Positions 6,729 through 11,350 of a stretch of DNA of 11,350 bases are shown here, piece by piece. The notes beneath the pieces are model-generated. The model was not told the DNA's origin. It worked only from the letters and a program-made list of their open reading frames with translations, and did not search any database. A program made the translations under genes and the position numbers. Numbering within the stretch: position 1 is the first letter of the stretch; each line of letters opens with the position of its first letter. The stretch comes from Caldisericaceae bacterium. Lineage in GTDB: Bacteria > Calditrichota > Calditrichia > Calditrichales > Calditrichaceae. Where the stretch lies: the NCBI GenBank assembly GCA_021160885.1, contig JAGHBR010000302.1, forward strand, positions 1 to 11,350. The letters are read 5' to 3'.

Positions 6729-9700
6729 ATGAATAAAATCAGCCTGTTAGTTTTAACTTCTTTAATCTGGGTGATAACCTCACTTTGGGCCGACCAGGGG
6801 GGAAATGACTCTTTTGGTCACATGTGGACCGATTCCAAAGGCACTGTGACCGTACCCTACGAGTGGATTGATATCAATTCCAGTTCCAATCAAATTTTTG
6901 CGCCAGGCTTTAATGATGAGGCTCCAGTTGGTGTTGAATTGCCCTTTAAAATATCTTTTTACGGTGTTAAACACGATAGTTTATTTATTTCGCCCAATGG
7001 CTGGATTAGTTTTAAGAATCCAGGGACGAATTCTTATCCAACCAATGATTCATTGCCCTCGGCAACCGGGCCTGATTCTATTATTGCGCCTTACTGGGAT
7101 GACATTATTACGGATTCTCGCTATGATGGAGGTGTTTTTTACACGGTAAAAGGCAGCGCCCCCAATCGAAAGGTTATCGTACAATGGAATGCGGTTGATT
7201 CTGATCTGGGGCAAACTAAAACATTGATTTTTGAAGTAATTCTCTTTGAACATTCCAACCTGATTAAAATGCAATATCACACCATCGACTCCGGGTACAA
7301 TGGAGGCGGAACGGCAACTATAGGTATTGGGGCAAACAGCAGCCAGGGCTTAACTTATTATTACGGCACTGGCGTTGGACTGGGACCTCTCAGTTCTAAT
7401 ATGGCTATTTTGTTTCATAATAAAAAACTGACTTCAAGCGTAACCGCTGCCATTTCACCGGTTACTGCAAGCGCAGGAGCTTACACCATCTTTCGTTATC
7501 GTTTTTATGATGTTGATCTGGCCGGCGCTCAGGGCCTGGGCAAATTGGATCGCTTTGCTATTAAAATTCCTTTTAATAATGTGCCTTCAGTAAACGCCAT
7601 TTACATTAACGGCGCGTCGGCCTACTTGCAAAACAGCCAGTCTCAACCGAATGAACCCGGTTATGCCACCTGGTACTTTGACAATACCACAGATTCTCTG
7701 TTTATCAGAACCTCTTCTTTTGATGTGATTGACAGTTTAAGTGTGGTTTTTGGCCTGACCATGCCAACTACACTGTCAAAATCCAATGCCTTTGCCAGTA
7801 GTTACGATGCCCTTCTTGATTCCAGCTTGCGCGCTGCTTCAAGCGACGGTGGCTATTCTGTAGATGTCGAAGCCGGTTCGGTTTCTTACTACACGTTTGA
7901 TCCTTCTACAGATCAAAGCATTACGGCTGGCGGCAGCGTCAATTTTACCATCACGGCGCGGGATCAGTACGGCAATGGCGTGATTAATTCACAAACGGTC
8001 AACATCAGCACGCCGGGCAGCAACACGGCCACGGTCAGCCCTTCTTCCAGCTTAAGTTTTAGCAATGACAGCACTTTAAGTTTCAGCGTTTCGGACACTG
8101 TTAAAGGTGATTTTACTGTCAGAGTAGTCAATAGTGACAATACCAATATTAAAGGAGAGAGTGGGCTGGTTACGGTAAATGCAGCTTCTTTATCCTATGT
8201 TCTCATCAGAACAGAAGCCAACAATAGTGGCAGTGAAGTTGGTGATTTGAATATTACCACCGATGACGCAGTAACGATGTACGCTGCTGGCTATGACCAG
8301 TACGACAACTACATTGCCGACACAAATGTAACCTGGAGTTCTACCGGTACGCTGGAAACCGTGAATGCTACTGGTACCAAGTACACTTTTAATCCAACTC
8401 AGGCCGGAGGTAGCGGTCAAATTGTGGCGACGCCTGGCGTAGGGGCCACGGCTGATCAGACCGGAACCATTACGATTTCAACCGGCGCTCTGGCTGAATT
8501 GCGTTTGCAAACGTCCGATTGGGACGGCGGACAGACTTTAGGGGACACTTCCATTACCGCGGATGAGACCTTAACCCTTTACGCAGTTGGTTATGACGCC
8601 GATGGCAATTACATTGGTTTAACTTCGGCTAACTGGACTATAAACAGCTTAACAGGCGCTATTTCGCCTGGCAATCCGACCAGTTCGGTGACTTTTACAC
8701 CCGATCAAAAAGGCAGCGGTTCGCTGAGCGCTTCGGCAGCCAGTAACGCACAGGTTTCTGATCAGACAGGCAGCATTATGGTAACTGCCGGCGCAGTAAC
8801 CTATGTTTTAATTAGGGATGAAGCAAACGGCGGCGGACAGGAAATTGGCGATGTTACGTTAAACGCCGGAGAGACGCTCACCCTCTATGCCGCCGGTTAC
8901 GATAACAATAATAACTTTGCTGCAAATGCCAATGTCAACTGGTCGGTTACCGGCAGTTTGACAGGATTAAGTTCCGATAATACCAATACCTATGTTGTAA
9001 CTTTGAATCCCACAAAACCCGGCACAGGAACGGTGGTTACCAGTAACAGCAATGGCTGGACAGATGATCAGACAGGAACGATTACGGTAAATCAGGCCGA
9101 ATTAGCCAGCTTAAAAATCAGAACAGCGGCCAACAATGGTGGCGTGGAGCTCAATGATTCAACCGCTGCCAGTGGAGAAAGCTGGACGTTGTACGCCGCC
9201 GGTTACGATGTTTACGGTAACTATTTAGGCGATGTTCCTGTTAAATGGTCGGCTTCAGGGGATTCCATCGGTTATTTTACCAGCATTGATTCCACTGCGT
9301 CCAACACTTTTAATTTTACCACAGTAAACTCAGGTAAGCTAAATATTCATAAAAAATATGGCAGCAGTACAATTACCGCTGCTTCAGGAATTTTAAAGGT
9401 CAATGCCGGTGCGCCGGCAACAATGAGCTATGTTTCTTCCATCACTTTTAGCGGATCTGCCGGTTCCGAGTTAGACGATTCGCTGGCCGTTAAAGTTTTG
9501 GATGCCTTCGACAATCCTGTTCCAAATGTGTCCGTTGCCTGGAAGGTTCAGGACCCGACCAGCTCTTTAAATCCAACTTCTGATTTAACCAATGCTTTGG
9601 GCATTTCGCGTAGTAAATGGAAATTAAAGGACACCATTGGCAAAGATTCCGTTTACGCTGTTGTTGAGTCCATTTCTGATTCTTTAAAATTTACGGCAAA

Positions 9701-11350
9701 TGTTTTAGAATCGCAGGCCAATACTGTAAGTCGCTGGGCTGATGTTAGTAATGACAGCGCCCGGACAGGAGTGGTTAAAACCCAGCTTAGTCAGGCGCTT
9801 GTGGTTGAAGTAACGGATAGTTTGGGCAATCCGGTAGATGGCGTGCCATTAACTTTTTCCGTTTTGAACTATCCGACCGGCGGCGGAGATTTTGCCTTTT
9901 CGCCGAGCGCTTCTGTTACCACGAATCAAACGGGCAAGGCTTCTGTCTATTTTGCACCCGGCAGCAAAAGTGGTTTGTATCAGGTTACCGCCTACAATGA
10001 AAACTTGCTCAATAGCGGAAACGTTTTCTTTAGTATTACGGCGCAACCTGCAGCAGCCGACCACCTAGTTTTGATTTCAGAAAATAATCGACAGGACACG
10101 GTGGCTACCACCTATGGCGATTCAGTACGCATTAAGGTGGTTGATGCCTACGACAATCCGGTCAGCGGTGTAACTGTTAACTGGCAGGCAACGTCTAATG
10201 GCCAGGTCAATCCTTCTTCTTCGACAACCAATGCCAGCGGCCGGGCCAGCACGCAATGGATTTTGCGTCAAACGGTTGACAAAGACACCTTGATTGTCAG
10301 TAGCTCAGGTTTGAGCAATTTATATGTTTACGCCAGCTTAAGCCCGGATCAGGCCTTTACAGTTGTGGCCGATTCTGGTAATTATCGAACGGGCATTGCC
10401 GGTAACGGTCAACTATTGCGTGCCCGGGTAGAAGATCAATATGGTAATGTGCTGTCAAATCAGAAAATTTCGTTTGAAGCTTTAAATTCAGATGGATTTT
10501 TATCCAGTTACGCTGTAACCACCAATGCTAACGGTCAGGCCCAAGCCACCTACACCAGCCCCGAGAATGTGGACAGCTCTCAGGTGCGCGCTTTTATTAC
10601 CGGAGTAGATACCGCTTTGTTTACTCTGTACGGTGTCCGCTATCAAAGCAACAGCCTTTCTCCAAAAGTTGTTAATTTAAATCAGGCGGTGAATTTTTAT
10701 GTTTCTGTTACAAATCCAGGCAGAGATGTGGTGCCGCTGGATACCAGCAATACGACTTTCAGTTTTGCCGGCGAACTGTTTTCCACCAGTCTTGATTCAC
10801 CATTGACGCTTGAGACCGGCGTTAATCGCCTAAAATTCAGGGCCAAAGCGGTTTCGGATCAGGTTTCAGCCGGTAACTACACGCCTAAATTAAAATTTAC
10901 CGGTAGTGGCGTTTATTCGGGTTTAAAAGGCAGCACCATCACCGATGACGGTGAATTAAGCGTGGAACCGGTGCATCTGCTGTCTGTTACGGTACCATCG
11001 CCAAAAACGGTACAAAGGGGGGAGCAAAAAGATCAAATTCGGGTGAAAGTCCGCAATTCAGGTAATTACACGGTGAAGGTCGATTCCATTCATCTGACCT
11101 TTACACCGAATTACAATTTTCAGCAGGCACAAACTTCCGGTGTTGATACGATTTTAGCCGGAACCGATGCTACTTTTGAATTTACCGTAACAGTGCCCGA
11201 AGCGGCTCCCGAAGATTCCGTTGTGGTTGACGCTGAAATATTTGTAACCGCTGTTTCAACCGGAGATGTTGTAACGGACAATGATGCAAATCAAACCGAT
11301 TATTTCCTGATTACCAGTCAGGCGGATTTGCAATACGTTTCGTTTACGCC
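6729..11350 (+). CDS. Giant secreted multi-domain Ig-repeat protein, 3' end beyond the window
   Basis: A single open frame runs from ATG 6729 to the window edge without a stop: 1540 residues seen, and the gene continues. Residues 1-21 are a Sec signal peptide (cleavage probably after SLWA). Residues 22-235 form a nidogen-like beta module with FYG (77-79), NGW (90-92) and YWDD (122-125), often found at the start of FCB surface proteins. A beta-rich linker domain (about 236-384) follows, then a Big_1-like Ig module (385-485) with DQYGN. Next come four tandem modules of about 100 residues sharing LYAAGYD (486-894), four Big_1/invasin-like modules with DAFDNPV-type motifs (895-1304), and CARDB-like domains (1305 onward; another begins at 1532). 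No enzymatic motif or Cys-rich region is visible. It is probably a cell-surface or extracellular stalk or adhesin. A type IX secretion or other anchoring signal would be at the unseen C-terminus, so the export route is open. Confidence 0.93.
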   Translation, partial: MNKISLLVLTSLIWVITSLWADQGGNDSFGHMWTDSKGTVTVPYEWIDINSSSNQIFAPGFNDEAPVGVELPFKISFYGVKHDSLFISPNGWISFKNPGTNSYPTNDSLPSATGPDSIIAPYWDDIITDSRYDGGVFYTVKGSAPNRKVIVQWNAVDSDLGQTKTLIFEVILFEHSNLIKMQYHTIDSGYNGGGTATIGIGANSSQGLTYYYGTGVGLGPLSSNMAILFHNKKLTSSVTAAISPVTASAGAYTIFRYRFYDVDLAGAQGLGKLDRFAIKIPFNNVPSVNAIYINGASAYLQNSQSQPNEPGYATWYFDNTTDSLFIRTSSFDVIDSLSVVFGLTMPTTLSKSNAFASSYDALLDSSLRAASSDGGYSVDVEAGSVSYYTFDPSTDQSITAGGSVNFTITARDQYGNGVINSQTVNISTPGSNTATVSPSSSLSFSNDSTLSFSVSDTVKGDFTVRVVNSDNTNIKGESGLVTVNAASLSYVLIRTEANNSGSEVGDLNITTDDAVTMYAAGYDQYDNYIADTNVTWSSTGTLETVNATGTKYTFNPTQAGGSGQIVATPGVGATADQTGTITISTGALAELRLQTSDWDGGQTLGDTSITADETLTLYAVGYDADGNYIGLTSANWTINSLTGAISPGNPTSSVTFTPDQKGSGSLSASAASNAQVSDQTGSIMVTAGAVTYVLIRDEANGGGQEIGDVTLNAGETLTLYAAGYDNNNNFAANANVNWSVTGSLTGLSSDNTNTYVVTLNPTKPGTGTVVTSNSNGWTDDQTGTITVNQAELASLKIRTAANNGGVELNDSTAASGESWTLYAAGYDVYGNYLGDVPVKWSASGDSIGYFTSIDSTASNTFNFTTVNSGKLNIHKKYGSSTITAASGILKVNAGAPATMSYVSSITFSGSAGSELDDSLAVKVLDAFDNPVPNVSVAWKVQDPTSSLNPTSDLTNALGISRSKWKLKDTIGKDSVYAVVESISDSLKFTANVLESQANTVSRWADVSNDSARTGVVKTQLSQALVVEVTDSLGNPVDGVPLTFSVLNYPTGGGDFAFSPSASVTTNQTGKASVYFAPGSKSGLYQVTAYNENLLNSGNVFFSITAQPAAADHLVLISENNRQDTVATTYGDSVRIKVVDAYDNPVSGVTVNWQATSNGQVNPSSSTTNASGRASTQWILRQTVDKDTLIVSSSGLSNLYVYASLSPDQAFTVVADSGNYRTGIAGNGQLLRARVEDQYGNVLSNQKISFEALNSDGFLSSYAVTTNANGQAQATYTSPENVDSSQVRAFITGVDTALFTLYGVRYQSNSLSPKVVNLNQAVNFYVSVTNPGRDVVPLDTSNTTFSFAGELFSTSLDSPLTLETGVNRLKFRAKAVSDQVSAGNYTPKLKFTGSGVYSGLKGSTITDDGELSVEPVHLLSVTVPSPKTVQRGEQKDQIRVKVRNSGNYTVKVDSIHLTFTPNYNFQQAQTSGVDTILAGTDATFEFTVTVPEAAPEDSVVVDAEIFVTAVSTGDVVTDNDANQTDYFLITSQADLQYVSFT
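8184..9410 (+). repeat. Four tandem Ig-like repeats, type A (about 100 residues each), in the giant secreted protein
   Basis: Units run approximately 8184-8486, 8487-8792, 8793-9095 and 9096-9410. The anchor codon for the Tyr of the LYAAGYD-type motif falls at 8280, 8580, 8886 and 9192, giving periods of 300, 306 and 306 bases. Each unit has an opening strand with isoleucine/leucine-arginine (VLIRTEAN, LRLQTSDW, VLIRDEAN, LKIRTAAN), then YAxGYD, a D-x-x-x-N-Y/F turn and a W in the next strand. The first three end in DQTGxI. At DNA level 8205-8231 and 9117-9143 differ at only 3 of 27 bases, so the first and fourth copies look recently related or gene-converted. Confidence 0.85.
9411..10640 (+). 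repeat. Four consecutive Big_1/invasin-like Ig modules, type B
   Basis: Approximate units are 9411-9719, 9720-10061, 10062-10346 and 10347-10640. Each carries the D-x-x-D/G-N turn of Big_1 domains (DAFDNPV, DSLGNPV, DAYDNPV, DQYGNVL), followed by V/I-x-W or L-x-F and a T-N-A/Q-x-G element (TNALGIS, TNQTGKAS, TNASGRAS, TNANGQAQ). They are more diverged than the type A units. Such modules usually act as rigid spacers in surface proteins. Confidence 0.75.

Noticed and set aside
6780..10064. Several short open frames on both strands within 6780-10064
   Set aside because: All are shadows of the long plus-frame gene starting at 6729, which shows consistent domain repeats across the region; their translations are low-complexity or arbitrary.
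8184..10640. CRISPR or transposon-like direct repeats
   Set aside because: The repetition follows codon frame and protein domain periodicity of about 100 residues; there are no short identical repeats with uniform spacers and no transposase or terminal inverted repeats.

Overview
This window is a compact, single-strand block of bacterial chromosome with six complete or partial plus-strand protein genes after the tail of another. There is no RNA gene, insertion sequence or CRISPR array. The longest stretch without a gene is about 120 bases. The likely host is a Gram-negative member of the Fibrobacterota-Chlorobiota-Bacteroidota (FCB) side of the tree, perhaps Calditrichota. This is an inference from moderate-to-low GC, a SurA/PpiC-type periplasmic chaperone, Sec signal peptides ending Ala-Gln or Ala-Asp, sigma-54 and HD-GYP signalling, and a giant secreted Ig-repeat protein. 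No marker gene fixes the lineage.

Layout: 1-181 is the C-terminal end of a parvulin-type peptidyl-prolyl isomerase. Two bases later begins a sigma-54 activator with a degenerate receiver domain (184-1497). It is followed by a GAF plus degenerate-GGDEF protein (1518-3122). After a good promoter candidate comes a TPR protein (3214-4362), which overlaps by four bases a membrane-anchored GAF/HD-GYP protein (4359-6104). A second short gap with a weak promoter candidate leads to a small secreted protein (6224-6712) and a very large secreted protein that runs off the window (6729 to beyond 11350). Within the visible part, the large protein has a signal peptide, a nidogen-like beta domain, at least nine Ig-like modules (four forming a clear tandem array of about 100 residues) and CARDB-like domains.

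How the genes may work together: 184-6104 reads as a regulatory cassette and 6224 onward as a secretion or surface cassette. Three of the signalling proteins have lost canonical residues. The receiver lacks the conserved Lys and one pocket acid. The GGDEF domain lacks its catalytic motif but keeps an RxxD in exact I-site register, as in the known c-di-GMP receptors PelD and PopA. The HD-GYP domain is nearly intact but has Asn where the last metal-binding Asp is expected. The GGDEF and HD-GYP proteins share a related coiled-coil/GAF module. The most interesting hypothesis is a c-di-GMP (or related nucleotide) sensing module built from receptors rather than synthases, possibly linked to surface protein production. 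The link to the downstream secreted genes rests on proximity only.
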